Positions 8,223 to 16,615 are shown, counted from the first letter of the stretch. The stretch is DNA of 64,000 nt from Rhizobium sp. NZLR1 (GCF_017357385.1 NZ_CP071632.1:2981501-3045500); one strand, 5' to 3'. The notes: generated by a model not told the origin, from the letters alone. Translations and numbers: made by a program.

Positions 8223-8239
8223 AAGGATATACGCTATCC
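8223..8239. promoter_or_regulatory. Candidate Rrf2 autoregulatory operator
   Basis: The sequence AAGGATA-tacgc-TATCC repeats the GGATA-N5-TATCC design seen twice before the AhpD-like gene. It lies 39-55 bases upstream of the Rrf2 start codon, where its promoter should be. Three copies of one dyad at two promoters, one of them the regulator's own, is the usual signature of an autoregulated local regulon. Confidence 0.7.
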
Positions 8240-8344
8240 GAAAATCGGCATAATGTAAATGACCGCGCAAACCGGCCTTCGCCCCTGCCCGCGGAATATC
8301 GGCACGGGCTCGCGCGCCTCCTGCCATAAAACTTTCCATGCGTT

Positions 8345-8371
8345 GGGAACAAAACCGCCTCGTCTCGTGTC
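8345..8371 (+). promoter_or_regulatory. Possible ECF-sigma promoter before the secreted-protein gene
   Basis: GGGAAC at 8345-8350 is followed 15 bases later by CGTGTC at 8366-8371, resembling the GGAAC/CGTC design of many ECF-dependent promoters. It lies about 50 bases upstream of the ATG at 8421 and would suit autoregulation by the ECF sigma factor encoded downstream. The -10 match is approximate. Confidence 0.35.
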
Positions 8372-8420
8372 TCATCTCAGGCATCGCAAAATTGCATGCC
8401 CAATCTCAAGGAGAGACATC

Positions 8421-8801
8421 ATGAAATCCGTGAAATTCCTGTTCGCCGTGGCGGCTGCCGCCCTTGCCGCCACCGCTGCTTTCGCAGCCACTCCAGTCAA
8501 GGAAGTCGAATCCGCCAAGGGTAAAGTTCTTGCCGGCAAAGACGGCATGACCCTCTACACCTTCAAAAAGGACGCCAAGGGGGTTTCCAACTGCAACGAC
8601 GATTGCGCCAAGAACTGGCCGCCGCTGATGGCCGCTGGCGGTGCCAAGGCTGATGGTGCATATTCTATCATCGACCGTAAGGACGGCACGAAGCAATGGG
8701 CCAAGGACGGCATGCCGCTTTATTACTGGGTCAAGGACAAGAAGATGGGCGACATCACCGGCGATGGCGTCGGCGGCAACTGGAGCCTTGCCAAACCTTG
8801 A
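8421..8801 (+). CDS. Secreted small protein with YxFxxD-type repeats
   Basis: A clear signal peptide (MKSVKFLFAVAAAALAATAA, cut after FA) precedes about 105 residues with two copies of the motif found in small secreted proteins of the 'secreted repeat of unknown function' family: MTLYTFKKDAKGVSNCNDDC and MPLYYWVKDKKMGDITGDG. Two Cys (SNCNDDCAKNWPPL) probably form a disulfide, and WPPL is a family hallmark. Ribosome site AAGGAGAG precedes ATG 8421. The ECF sigma and anti-sigma genes follow within 50 bases, so this is probably a target or partner of that sigma system in the envelope. Confidence 0.85.
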   Translation: MKSVKFLFAVAAAALAATAAFAATPVKEVESAKGKVLAGKDGMTLYTFKKDAKGVSNCNDDCAKNWPPLMAAGGAKADGAYSIIDRKDGTKQWAKDGMPLYYWVKDKKMGDITGDGVGGNWSLAKP

Positions 8802-8850
8802 TTGTAGAGGCCTTGATCGAAGGGGCGGTCATCACAAGAGAGCGGTCGGC

Positions 8851-9366
8851 GTGAAAACACCCGCACCGGAAAGTTTCGAGGGCCAGATCCTGGCCCTCCT
8901 CCCCTCGCTCCGGCGCTATTCGCGTAGCCTGACGCGCTCGGATGCCGACGGCGAGGATCTGCTCCAAGACTGTGTCGAGAAGGTGCTGGCGCGCCGTGGC
9001 CAATGGCGCGGCCTCAACCTGCGCGGCTGGGTCCTGACCATTATGACCAATCTCTACCGCAACGGCCGGCGCGGCAAGGCGCGCGACGCCGTCGTTGAAC
9101 TCGACGCCGCAGGGGACATCGCCGCACCCGAAACGCTGGCCGATCCGCTGGAGCGCGCCCGGCTCGACAACGCGCTGAACAGCCTTTCGGAGGAGCGCCG
9201 CGCCGTGCTGATGCTCGTGGTCATCGAGGGATACACGTATAGCGAGGTTGCCGCTGCCCTCGACATCCCCATCGGCACCGTCATGTCCCGGCTGTCGCGC
9301 GCCCGCCAGCGCGTCGCCGAGCGGCTGAAAGCCGATAACATCATTACGCTTCGGAGGCCGAAATGA
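8851..9366 (+). CDS. ECF-type RNA polymerase sigma factor
   Basis: This 171-residue protein contains only sigma regions 2 and 4. Region 2 reads RSLTRSDADGEDLLQDCVEK and RGWVLTIMTNLYRN; region 4 reads LSEERRAVLMLVVIEGYTYS and AAALDIPIGTVMSRLSRARQ. It redirects RNA polymerase to a small set of stress or envelope genes. I start at GTG 8851, which places the usual N-terminus before region 2; upstream in-frame codons run into the preceding gene and add nothing conserved. Its stop overlaps the start of the anti-sigma gene (ATGA at 9363), so the two are translationally coupled. It is not the general stress sigma EcfG by context, since phyR and nepR are absent. Confidence 0.92.
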   Translation: MKTPAPESFEGQILALLPSLRRYSRSLTRSDADGEDLLQDCVEKVLARRGQWRGLNLRGWVLTIMTNLYRNGRRGKARDAVVELDAAGDIAAPETLADPLERARLDNALNSLSEERRAVLMLVVIEGYTYSEVAAALDIPIGTVMSRLSRARQRVAERLKADNIITLRRPK

Positions 9367-10145
9367 ACGAAGCCAACCCGATCGTCACCGAAGCCGATCT
9401 CCACGCCTATGCCGACGGCCAGTTGCCGCAAGCGGCGCGCGCCCGGATCCAGGCTTACCTCGCCGACAACCCCGACGAGGCGGCTCTGGTCGCCGAATGG
9501 CAGGCGCAGAATAGCAGCATCCGGTCGCTGTTTTCAGGATATGAGCACGCGAAGGACACCGACACTCTGCTCGTCTCGCCCCTGCGCGCCATTTCATCGG
9601 GGCGGAAACGTTTGGCGATCGCCGCCGCAGCCCTCGTCGTCTTCGCGCTCGGCGCCGTCGCCGGCCACTACGGCCCGGCTCTGCTGGAAAGGCCGGAGCT
9701 GCAGCTTGCCGGCTCCGAAACCCTGCCGAAGCAGGCTGAGACCGCGTTCATGGTCTATGCCGCCGAGGTTCGCCATCCGGTCGAGGTCTTCGCCGACGAG
9801 GAGCTTCATCTCGCCACCTGGCTCGGCAAGCGCCTGGCCATCCAGAATCTGAAGATCCCCGATCTGCAGCCACTCGGCTTCAAACTGGTCGGCGGCCGCC
9901 TGCTGCCCGTCGATGGCCGACCGGGCGCCATGTTCATGTACGAGAACCAGGCAGGCGAACGCCTGACCGTCATCGTCGGCCGCAACACCGAAAACCGCAC
10001 GACCAGCTTCCGCTTCGCCTCATCGGGCAATCTCGAGACCTTCTACTGGATCGACGGCGAACTCGGTTATGCCGTCACCGGCGAAATCTCCAGGCAGACG
10101 CTGCGTGATGTTGCCGAGGAATGCTACCGGCAGTTTCCGTCCTAG
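9363..10145 (+). CDS. Membrane-anchored anti-sigma factor
   Basis: The 260-residue protein has a cytosolic N-terminal segment typical of anti-sigma factors (EADLHAYADGQLPQAARARI) without the His-Cys-Cys zinc motif. One membrane helix (RLAIAAAALVVFALGAVAGH, about residues 80-99) is followed by a periplasmic domain of about 150 residues. The N-terminal part is expected to hold the co-encoded ECF sigma inactive at the inner membrane until a periplasmic signal releases it. Overlap of four bases with the sigma gene supports a functional pair. The signal is unknown; the secreted protein at 8421 is a candidate participant. Confidence 0.88.
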   Translation: MNEANPIVTEADLHAYADGQLPQAARARIQAYLADNPDEAALVAEWQAQNSSIRSLFSGYEHAKDTDTLLVSPLRAISSGRKRLAIAAAALVVFALGAVAGHYGPALLERPELQLAGSETLPKQAETAFMVYAAEVRHPVEVFADEELHLATWLGKRLAIQNLKIPDLQPLGFKLVGGRLLPVDGRPGAMFMYENQAGERLTVIVGRNTENRTTSFRFASSGNLETFYWIDGELGYAVTGEISRQTLRDVAEECYRQFPS

Positions 10146-10345
10146 AGCATGTCTCGCAAAAGTATGCCGCGGTTTTGCGATAAAGACATGCATAAAAACA
10201 AAGACCTAAAGCGTGACAACCGATTGTGAAAGATCGCGACACGCTTTAGAGCAACTCCAGGAAAAGTGCGAAGCGGTTTTCCGTCCGGAATTGCGTAAAA
10301 ACAATAGACTAGAGCGGTTCTGCGCTTCCGTTGAACCGCTCTACA
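10145..10345. repeat. Dispersed intergenic repeat (family A), two adjoining copies
   Basis: The stretch contains GCAAAAGTATGCCGCGGTTT, a later CATGCATAAAAACAAAGAC, and an AAGCGTG...CACGCTTTAG hairpin, followed by a second half-copy (AAAGTGCGAAGCGGTTTTCC) ending in a GAGCGGTTC/GAACCGCTC palindrome. Similar blocks occur at 22466-22505, 32700-32785, 36913-37036, 44388-44488 and 50433-50528. It separates convergent genes and may assist termination. Confidence 0.65.
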
Positions 10346-10347
10346 GA

Positions 10348-10737
10348 TCAGCGCAGCGGATCGTTGGTAAGTTCGATCGGCTGCCCGTGCGGCGTGGCTT
10401 CGGCGGCCCGCTGCCAGCTCTGCTGCAGGTCGAGGATGACGGATGCATCCGCTATGTCGCGACTGACGAGCAGTTCGGAAAGGGCCGCCACCCAGCAGTC
10501 GAAATAATCGCTGCCATCTTCGGCACGGCCGGGCGTATGCAACTCCTTAGACAGGACCTCAGCCCATTCGCCCCAGGCGAATAGCCCCTTCTCATGCAGA
10601 TGCACGGTCATAGCGAAAGCTTCCGCCGCCCAAGGCTCGGGAAAAATCGGATCCCCCTCCGACGACCTCGGCAAGCCTGGCGATTGCGCCAGCTGAGACG
10701 GCGTCTCACAAACGCTCAAGATAGCTCTCCCACGCAT
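10348..10737 (-). CDS. Nitrile hydratase accessory (activator) protein
   Basis: The protein resembles the small accessory subunits (P14K-like, related to the N-terminal part of the beta subunit) that deliver cobalt to, and mature, nitrile hydratase alpha. Recognisable segments are FPEPWAAEAFAMTVHLHEKG, LFAWGEWAEVLSKEL and SDYFDCWVAALSELL. It directly follows the beta gene. ATG 10737 overlaps the beta gene by 32 bases; a TTG at 10719 preceded by GGGAGA is an equally good start. Together with the alpha and beta genes it forms a complete operon for hydration of nitriles to amides. Confidence 0.88.
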   Translation of the reverse strand: MRGRAILSVCETPSQLAQSPGLPRSSEGDPIFPEPWAAEAFAMTVHLHEKGLFAWGEWAEVLSKELHTPGRAEDGSDYFDCWVAALSELLVSRDIADASVILDLQQSWQRAAEATPHGQPIELTNDPLR

Positions 10738-11365
10738 CGATGGAGACCCTCAGTGATGGATCCGCCCCCTCGCCCCAGATCTCGCCGCCGTCGAAGACGA
10801 CTGTGTAGAGCCATTGCGGATTTTCGCCGCGGCCATGCGCGTTATCGTCGGGGAAGACGAAAGCCCCTTGCACCGCCTCGACGACACCCGTCTTGGCGCG
10901 CGCATAACGTGGCAGGCGCGTGTGCGTGGCCGGATTGAAATTCTTTGTCTTCACCACCTCACCCACTGCGAAGAGCGGCGTGGTCCCGATCGGACGATCG
11001 CAAGGTCCGCCTTTGGCCAGAGCAGCAGGCACCATCTCCGCCTTCAGCACCCGCTTCGGCACCGCGCCGCCCTGCTGCGCATGGCCGGACTGCAATTCCG
11101 CGCGCGTCGCAAAGCCGTGCCGTTCGAGCAGCGTCTCGACGCCGCGGATCCAGATCTCGTAATAGCTGGCGGCGAGGTAGTCGGCCGGCGGAATATTCTC
11201 GCGCGCATGCCGGCTTTCATCGATCGTCCATGCGCCGAAAGCGCCGCAGGAAAGCGTGACGCCGAGCGCCCGCTTTTCCCATTCGGCGTGGAAACAGGGT
11301 TCGTCCTTTTCCGGCGCGACAGGACCAAAACCCATCTGACCACCGAGATCGTGCGGTCCGTTCAT
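10706..11365 (-). CDS. nthB: Nitrile hydratase subunit beta
   Basis: The beta subunit (219 residues) packs against alpha to form the nitrile-hydrating active site. The N-terminus [19 protein letters not shown] is the family signature, with [20 protein letters not shown] and [17 protein letters not shown] following. The C-terminal SH3-like fold is seen in [20 protein letters not shown] and [20 protein letters not shown]. The ATG at 11365 overlaps the alpha stop codon in an ATGA junction, giving coupled translation and equal dosage. Cytosolic enzyme; probable uses are detoxification of plant-derived or environmental nitriles. Confidence 0.95.
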   Translation of the reverse strand: MNGPHDLGGQMGFGPVAPEKDEPCFHAEWEKRALGVTLSCGAFGAWTIDESRHARENIPPADYLAASYYEIWIRGVETLLERHGFATRAELQSGHAQQGGAVPKRVLKAEMVPAALAKGGPCDRPIGTTPLFAVGEVVKTKNFNPATHTRLPRYARAKTGVVEAVQGAFVFPDDNAHGRGENPQWLYTVVFDGGEIWGEGADPSLRVSIDAWESYLERL

Positions 11366-12006
11366 GCAAGAGCCTCCGGGCTTCGGGCGACGGCCGTGCC
11401 GATCATTGCATCGCGGCTGACGAGATCAGCGAGAGCTGCCTCGTCTATTCCGTCCGTGCCGTCCGGCCGTTCGGGAATGACGAGATAACGCAGCTCCGCC
11501 GTCGAATCCCAGACGCGGATCTTCTTCTCCTTCGGCAGCGTCAGCCCGAATTCGGCAAGCACGCCGCGCGGATCGATCACCGCGCGCGAGCGATAGGCCG
11601 GCGCCTTGTACCAGACCGGCGGCAGGCCGAGCACCGACCAGGGATAACAGGAGCAGAGCGTGCAGACGATGAGATTATGGGTCTCGGCCGTATTGAAGAC
11701 GGCGCGCATATGCTCGCCCTGCCGGCCGGTATAGCCGAGGCTGGCAATCGCCGCCGTCGCATCGCGCTTCAGCCACTCGGCGAAATCGGCATCGCTCCAG
11801 GCCTTGGCAACGACATGCGCACCGTTCCTCGGCCCCACCTTCGTCTCATAGGTCTCGACAATCGCATCGATCGCCGTCGGGTCGATCAGACCCTTCGCCG
11901 TCAGCAGCGTTTCCAGCGCTTTGACGCGGGCTTGCATGTCGGAATAGTGGTTGTCGTGGTCATGGTCGTCGTGGTCATGACCTGCATGATCGTCGCTGTG
12001 CCGCAT
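11362..12006 (-). CDS. nthA: Nitrile hydratase subunit alpha, cobalt type, His-rich N-terminus
   Basis: The metal-binding loop reads [10 protein letters not shown]; Thr in the CTLCSC core marks the cobalt-type rather than the iron-type enzyme (CSLCSC). Two of the Cys become sulfinic/sulfenic acids in mature enzymes. The 214-residue length is normal, but the N-terminus [20 protein letters not shown] is a run of His and Asp that looks like a metal-gathering tail and is not part of the catalytic fold. ATG 12006 follows GGGAGAG; upstream in-frame codons add only unconserved sequence. It is the first gene of the alpha-beta-accessory operon. It is divergent from the unknown gene at 12172. Confidence 0.95.
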   Translation of the reverse strand: MRHSDDHAGHDHDDHDHDNHYSDMQARVKALETLLTAKGLIDPTAIDAIVETYETKVGPRNGAHVVAKAWSDADFAEWLKRDATAAIASLGYTGRQGEHMRAVFNTAETHNLIVCTLCSCYPWSVLGLPPVWYKAPAYRSRAVIDPRGVLAEFGLTLPKEKKIRVWDSTAELRYLVIPERPDGTDGIDEAALADLVSRDAMIGTAVARSPEALA

Positions 12007-12171
12007 AACGCTCTCCCGAATAGGCGGCTGGATCTTAGGCGCTGGTCGGATGGCCGCCAAGTGCGTTTCTCGTAAAGATGCCGCCAGGCGAATAGGGATT
12101 GGTTAAGCAAACCATCCTTCACCCCGCCGATATAACCAAACATTAATGGCTTCATCTTCAGATTGCACCGC

Positions 12172-12933
12172 ATGAAAACTCCGACATTCGGCCGAAGAAC
12201 CAATCCGCCCGCCTCTTCCTCCTCCTCTCAGGCAGAGGAAATAAAGATCCGTGCGCAAAGCGCTGTGCAGGACGATCCGCGCCCGAACGAGGCCGGCAAT
12301 CCTTTGCAAGGCCCGAGGCTCGTGGCCCGCGCCCTCCTCGACCGGATCCGTCAGGAAATCGCCGAAGACGGCCGTTTTCGGATGATCGATCTATTGGCGG
12401 CGCTCGGATCAATCGGCGGATTCTCTTGTGTTCTTGCCGCACTCAATGTGGCTGAAGCAGGGCAATGTCGCGACGGCGCCGATCTAGTCACCATGGAAAC
12501 AAGGGATGGATCTCGCTACTACGCTGGCAATCTGCCGAATGCTTTCCTGCTGGAAAGCCATGATTCTCTGCTGGCGCTGACCTATGGCGCCGCCGGAAAC
12601 CAGGGCGCGGTTCTGTCGCAAGAGACGGTCCTCGATACGTTTCGCCATGTCGCGGCCACCATCGGCGATCCGCAGTTCGGCAGGCCACGGTTGGCGGAAG
12701 ATGATCAGCCCGGCGCCCTGCCCATCAGCTATGTCAGGCGCCTCTGGCCGATTGCCCGGCAGGTTCTGGATATGAACCATGTCCCGGTCCGGCGGCGGCC
12801 GCTGGCGATCGGCATGGCAATCGAGCTTGCTTTCGCGATCGACGAGCAGCCGATAGACCCGCTACTGGCAGCACAAATCGTGACCGAATGCGCCGTTCCC
12901 ATGGCAAAAATCGATCCGCGTAAAATTGCTTGA
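12172..12933 (+). CDS. Conserved protein of unknown function
   Basis: I do not recognise this 253-residue protein. The first 60 residues are hydrophilic and low in structure; then come RMIDLLAALGSIGGFSCVLA and several short helices, an acidic middle, and LAIGMAIELAFAIDEQPIDP near the C-terminus. It has no signal peptide, no convincing membrane span apart from the weakly hydrophobic GSIGGFSCVLAAL stretch, and no catalytic motif I can name. ATG 12172 is the first methionine; an in-frame TTG lies at 12163. It is divergent from the nitrile hydratase operon and 21 bases ahead of the broken SDR gene. Codon use resembles its neighbours. Confidence 0.65.
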   Translation: MKTPTFGRRTNPPASSSSSQAEEIKIRAQSAVQDDPRPNEAGNPLQGPRLVARALLDRIRQEIAEDGRFRMIDLLAALGSIGGFSCVLAALNVAEAGQCRDGADLVTMETRDGSRYYAGNLPNAFLLESHDSLLALTYGAAGNQGAVLSQETVLDTFRHVAATIGDPQFGRPRLAEDDQPGALPISYVRRLWPIARQVLDMNHVPVRRRPLAIGMAIELAFAIDEQPIDPLLAAQIVTECAVPMAKIDPRKIA

Positions 12934-13398
12934 GGTATCGGTAACCTCCTCCTTATGAATATTCTCATTCTCGGTGCTACAGGCTTTATCGGTTCGGCGG
13001 TCGCGGCAAGATTGCTAGAGGATGGCCATGTCATCACCGGGCTTGGCCGGAATCCCGGCCGGGCGCGCCTCCGCCAGCCCAGCATCCGTTGGATCAGCGC
13101 AAATCTGGCTAGGATGACCGACGCGGCCGACTGGGCGACGGTACTTGAAGGCCAGCAGATTGTCGTCAACGGCGCTGGCGCTTTGCAGGACGGCCTGTCT
13201 GACGACCTTGCCGCCACACAGGAACGGGCGATGATCGCGCTGCAGGGAGCAGCACGCACGGCCGGCGTGAAGTTGATCGTCCAGATATCGGCGCGCACTG
13301 ACGGCGCCGGTCGTGATCGGCCCTTTCTAGCGACCAAGCGTGCCGCCGACCTGGCGCTTGCGGCAAGCGGCATTCCCTACGTGATCCTGCGCCCAGCG

Positions 13399-14688
13399 CT
13401 AGCAGGCTGCTGAAATTCGCTCTGCGTTGGCGCAGTTGCTTGCTGTGGGTCTGATTTTTTTACAGACTGGCTGTCGTGCGGTGGGATTTTGGCCGATTGA
13501 GGCGGGTTTTCTGGCCATATCGGCTTTTTGATCTCCCTCAAGACACACTTCGCCCGTCGATCCGATCAATTTGGGAAGGCGGATGATGTTGTACGCGACA
13601 AGGGCGAAGGTGAAGGCGGCCTTCACCTTGTCCAGTCCGCGCAGCTTGAGCTGCGCCAGCCCGGCCGTCGTCTTGACCCAGCCGAAGACTTCCTCGATCC
13701 GCTTGCGGCAGCGCAGGCTGATCGCATAGCCGGCACTTTGCGCCACCTCTGGCGGCACCGCCGTCTTGCGCACCTTGCCCGTCTTGCTCACCGTCCCATT
13801 GATCGCCACATGCGGCACGATCTTGCGAGCCTTCAACTCCTCGACGAAGGCTTCCGCGTCGTAGCCCTTGTCGGCGCCCAGCGTCGCCCCTTCGCCAAGG
13901 CCCTCGCTCAGTGCGCTCGCCGCATCCCGCTCGCCCGTGCCGGTCGCATGCGTCACCGCGCCGTCGACCACAAGCCCGTTGCGGTTCTCCATCAGTGCGT
14001 GCCCCAGATAGGCTAAGCGGCTCTCCTGGCCATTGCCCTTGCGGTACAGACGCGCATCCGGGTCCGTCGTCGAGGCATGCGTCTTGTTCGAGCGCTTCTC
14101 CTTGCGAAAGTTGCGCTCGCCGTTGCGGCCATCCTCCGGCGGCTCATCCGAACCGTCCTTGGCCCGGAAGCTCTTCATCGAGGCAAACGCCTTCAGCATC
14201 GTGCCGTCGACCGAAAAATGCTCCGCACTCAACAGCCGCTTGACCGCAGGCTGCGAAAGCAACGCCGACAGGAAACCCTGGGCAACCTCCGTCGTCAGCA
14301 GCCGGTCCCGGTTCTTCGAAAACGACGAGGCATCCCAGACCGCATCGTCGATGCCAAGCCCGACGAACCAGCGGAACAGCAGGTCGAACTCCAGCCGTTC
14401 CATCAGTTGACGCTCCGAGCGGATCGAATAGAGCATCTGCAGCAGCACCGCCCGCAGCATCCGCTCCGGCGCAATCGACGGCCGACCGGTGTTGGCATAC
14501 AGCGCTGCAAACGATCCATCCAACGCCACAAACGAGGTGTTCACAAGTTCGCGCATCGCCCGAAGCGGATGCCGGGCCGGAACCCGTGCCTCAAGGTCAC
14601 GAAAACAGCGACCCCGTCCGATCATCCCCGCCGCGCATCCAAATTCCCTCGAAATCACTTGCAAGATGGAATCATGTGTCCAGCCCAA
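13399..14688 (-). CDS. IS5-family DDE transposase whose stop codon lies in the target duplication
   Basis: The protein, up to 429 residues, has the N-terminal segment HPLRAMRELVNTSFVALDGS and NTGRPSIAPERMLRAVLLQM, then the DDE residues in SVDGTMLKAF, LGADKGYDAEAF and RKRIEEVFGWVK. It cuts and joins the ends of its own element. The start is uncertain: TTG 14688 is farthest upstream, and ATG 14623-14625 (MIGRGRCFRDLEARV) is the most conserved-looking start. The final codons ISAAC use the terminal inverted repeat, and TAG is completed by CTAG of the host target, so the element itself carries no stop codon at this end. Confidence 0.9.
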   Translation of the reverse strand: MGWTHDSILQVISREFGCAAGMIGRGRCFRDLEARVPARHPLRAMRELVNTSFVALDGSFAALYANTGRPSIAPERMLRAVLLQMLYSIRSERQLMERLEFDLLFRWFVGLGIDDAVWDASSFSKNRDRLLTTEVAQGFLSALLSQPAVKRLLSAEHFSVDGTMLKAFASMKSFRAKDGSDEPPEDGRNGERNFRKEKRSNKTHASTTDPDARLYRKGNGQESRLAYLGHALMENRNGLVVDGAVTHATGTGERDAASALSEGLGEGATLGADKGYDAEAFVEELKARKIVPHVAINGTVSKTGKVRKTAVPPEVAQSAGYAISLRCRKRIEEVFGWVKTTAGLAQLKLRGLDKVKAAFTFALVAYNIIRLPKLIGSTGEVCLEGDQKADMARKPASIGQNPTARQPVCKKIRPTASNCANAERISAAC

Positions 14689-14714
14689 AAGCCAGTGGGT
14701 TTTTCAGCAGCCTG
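13403..14714. mobile_element. IS5-type insertion sequence, about 1.31 kb
   Basis: Both ends carry the inverted repeat CAGGCTGCTGAAA (13403-13415 and, inverted, 14702-14714). CTAG flanks it at 13399-13402 and 14715-14718, consistent with a 4-bp target duplication, and excision restores the interrupted gene. One transposase frame fills the element on the minus strand. The element looks complete and recent because its termini, duplication and transposase frame are intact. Confidence 0.92.
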
Positions 14715-15553
14715 CTAGTGCTCGGCCGAAACGCCCACGGTGGCACAGCGCTGCTGCGTTCCCTCGCTACCATCCCCCTCGTCCTGCCGCTCATCCACGC
14801 CGACAGCCCGGTCGAAACCGTCGCCGTCGAAGATGTCGCCGCCGCAGTCTCAGCCGCAATCTGCGGTGCGCTCCCCTCCGGCAGCGATATCGAACTGGCG
14901 GCCGAAGAACGGCAAACGCTCGCAAGCCTCGTCAAACTCCACCGCGCCTGGCTCGGCCTGCCGCATGCACCCGTCATTTCCATTCCGCCCATTCTTGCAA
15001 GGCCGGTCACATGGCTTGCGGATATGGCCGGTCATCTCGGCTGGCGCTCGCCGCTGCGCTCTACCGCCATGACCGTCATGTCCGAAGGTATCAGCATGGA
15101 TCGCGCGCCACCGTCAGGCCTGGCGACTCTCTCGGCGGCCGCAACCCTTTCGGGCAATCCCTCCGGCGTGCAGGATCTCTGGTTTGCCCGGCTCTATCTC
15201 CTGAAGCCGCTTGTCATCTCGGGCCTCTCCGCCTTCTGGCTGCTCTCCGGCCTGATCCCGTTGCTTGCGATCGAGAAAACATCCACCCATTTCCTGCCGT
15301 TTATGCCGGAGGCAGCCGCAACGATGCTGACACTGGCCACCTGCCTGATCGACATCGCGCTCGGCGCCGCCGTCCTTTTCCGTCCGCTGGCCAAACGCGC
15401 TCTTCTCGGCATGCTGGCCGTGTCGCTCGCCTATCTCATTGGCGCAAGCCTCATAGAACCGGCACTCTGGCTCGATCCGCTCGGCCCGCTCGTCAAGGTG
15501 CTGCCGTCGATCCTGCTGACGCTGACAGCCCTCGCCACCCTGGATGAACGCTG

Positions 15554-16030
15554 ATGCTTGAGCAATGGTTGCTCTTTGCCCATGTCATCGGCGCGACCGT
15601 GCTCTTCGGCACCGGCGCCGGCATCGCCTTCTTCATGATGATGGCGCACCGGACACGTGATCCCCGGCTGATTGCCCATGTCGCCGCCACCGTCGTCGTC
15701 GCAGACACCGTCTTTACCGCCACCGCAGCCATTCTCCAGCCGGCCACCGGCGCTCTGCTGGCCCGATCGATCGGCTGGGAGCTGTCGGAGGGATGGATCA
15801 CGCTTTCGCTGCTGCTTTACGTCGTCACCGGCCTGTTCTGGCTGCCGGTTGTCCGGATCCAGATCCGGCTGCGCGATCTCGCCCGCATGGCCGCGGCGTC
15901 TGGAAGCGCCTTGCCGCCGGCTTATTTTCGCCTCTACCGCATCTGGTTCGCCTGCGGTTTTCCGGCCTTCTCAGCCGTCGTCGGCATTCTCTGGCTGATG
16001 CTGATGAAGCCGGCAATCGCTCTATTTTAG
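15554..16030 (+). CDS. DUF2269 integral membrane protein
   Basis: This 158-residue protein has four membrane helices: LLFAHVIGATVLFGTGAGIA near the N-terminus, VVADTVFTATAAILQPATGA, WITLSLLLYVVTGLFWLPVV and WFACGFPAFSAVVGILWLML. The HVIGATVLFGTG start is typical of DUF2269 proteins, which have no known function. Its ATG shares a base with the stop of the SDR-DoxX gene, so it was translationally coupled to it, and the IS insertion upstream may now alter its expression. The 3' end overlaps the end of the convergent lysE gene by nine bases. Confidence 0.85.
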   Translation: MLEQWLLFAHVIGATVLFGTGAGIAFFMMMAHRTRDPRLIAHVAATVVVADTVFTATAAILQPATGALLARSIGWELSEGWITLSLLLYVVTGLFWLPVVRIQIRLRDLARMAAASGSALPPAYFRLYRIWFACGFPAFSAVVGILWLMLMKPAIALF

Positions 16031-16615
16031 CATCGGCCAGAGGCTCGCCACCAATAGCACCGCCATGCTGATATTGAACCATCTCAGCCGCACCGGATCG
16101 GAAAGCCATTCCCGCAACGCCGAACCAAAGCCCGCCCATGTCGATACGCTTGGCACGTTGACGGCTGCGAAAGCCAGGCCGACGAGAAGCACGCTGCCCA
16201 AGTAAAGCTCCGGATTGGTATAGGTCGCCATCGCGGTGACCGCCATTACCCAGGCTTTCGGATTGACCCACTGGAAGGCGGCAGCCGAAAAGAATGACAT
16301 CGGCTCGACGCCGCTCCTGCCTTCGGCGAGCGACCGCGAAGAGGCGATCTTCCAGGCGATCCAGACGAGATAGGCACCGCCGGCAAATTTCAGCGCCATA
16401 TAGACGACCGGCACCGTATGCAGAACCGCACCGAGCCCGAGGCCGACGCCGATGAGCAGCGAGAAGAAGCCGACACCGATGCCGAACATATGCGGGATCG
16501 TCCTGCGGAAGCCGAAATTCACGCCCGATGCAAAAAGCATCATATTGTTCGGCCCCGGCGTGATCGACGTCGTAAAGGCGAAGAGAATGAGGGCGAGAAA
16601 TGTATCCAGCGGCAT
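16022..16615 (-). CDS. LysE/RhtB-family amino-acid exporter
   Basis: The 197-residue membrane protein starts MPLDTFLALILFAFTTSITP and continues GPNNMMLFASGVNFGFRRTI, the conserved RhtB/LysE opening with the S-I-T-P-G-P-N motif. Five to six hydrophobic helices follow (GVGFFSLLIGVGLGLGAVLH, MALKFAGGAYLVWIAWKIAS). The family exports amino acids or small metabolites driven by the proton gradient; the substrate cannot be read. ATG 16615 has GGGAGG four bases upstream; a longer frame to 16651 is less likely. It is divergent from the aldo/keto reductase. Confidence 0.88.
   Translation of the reverse strand: MPLDTFLALILFAFTTSITPGPNNMMLFASGVNFGFRRTIPHMFGIGVGFFSLLIGVGLGLGAVLHTVPVVYMALKFAGGAYLVWIAWKIASSRSLAEGRSGVEPMSFFSAAAFQWVNPKAWVMAVTAMATYTNPELYLGSVLLVGLAFAAVNVPSVSTWAGFGSALREWLSDPVRLRWFNISMAVLLVASLWPMLK

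Larger units (their letters stand above)
12955..15554 (+). pseudogene. SDR epimerase-like/DoxX-like fusion gene interrupted by an insertion sequence
   Basis: The N-terminal fragment 12955-13402 begins MNILILGATGFIGSAVAARL, an NAD(P)-binding Rossmann start, and runs to GIPYVILRPAL. The C-terminal fragment resumes at 14719 with VLGRNAHGGTALLRSLATIP and continues through a membrane part with four spans (FWLLSGLIPLLAIEK, MLTLATCLIDIALGAAVLF, LLGMLAVSLAYLIGA, LLTLTALATL), a DoxX-like domain. Removing the element and one copy of the CTAG duplication restores one frame of about 427 codons. As it stands, the first fragment stops inside the element at 13413. The intact protein would be an SDR with a membrane-bound redox module. 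The DUF2269 gene follows, overlapping the stop by one base. Confidence 0.88.
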
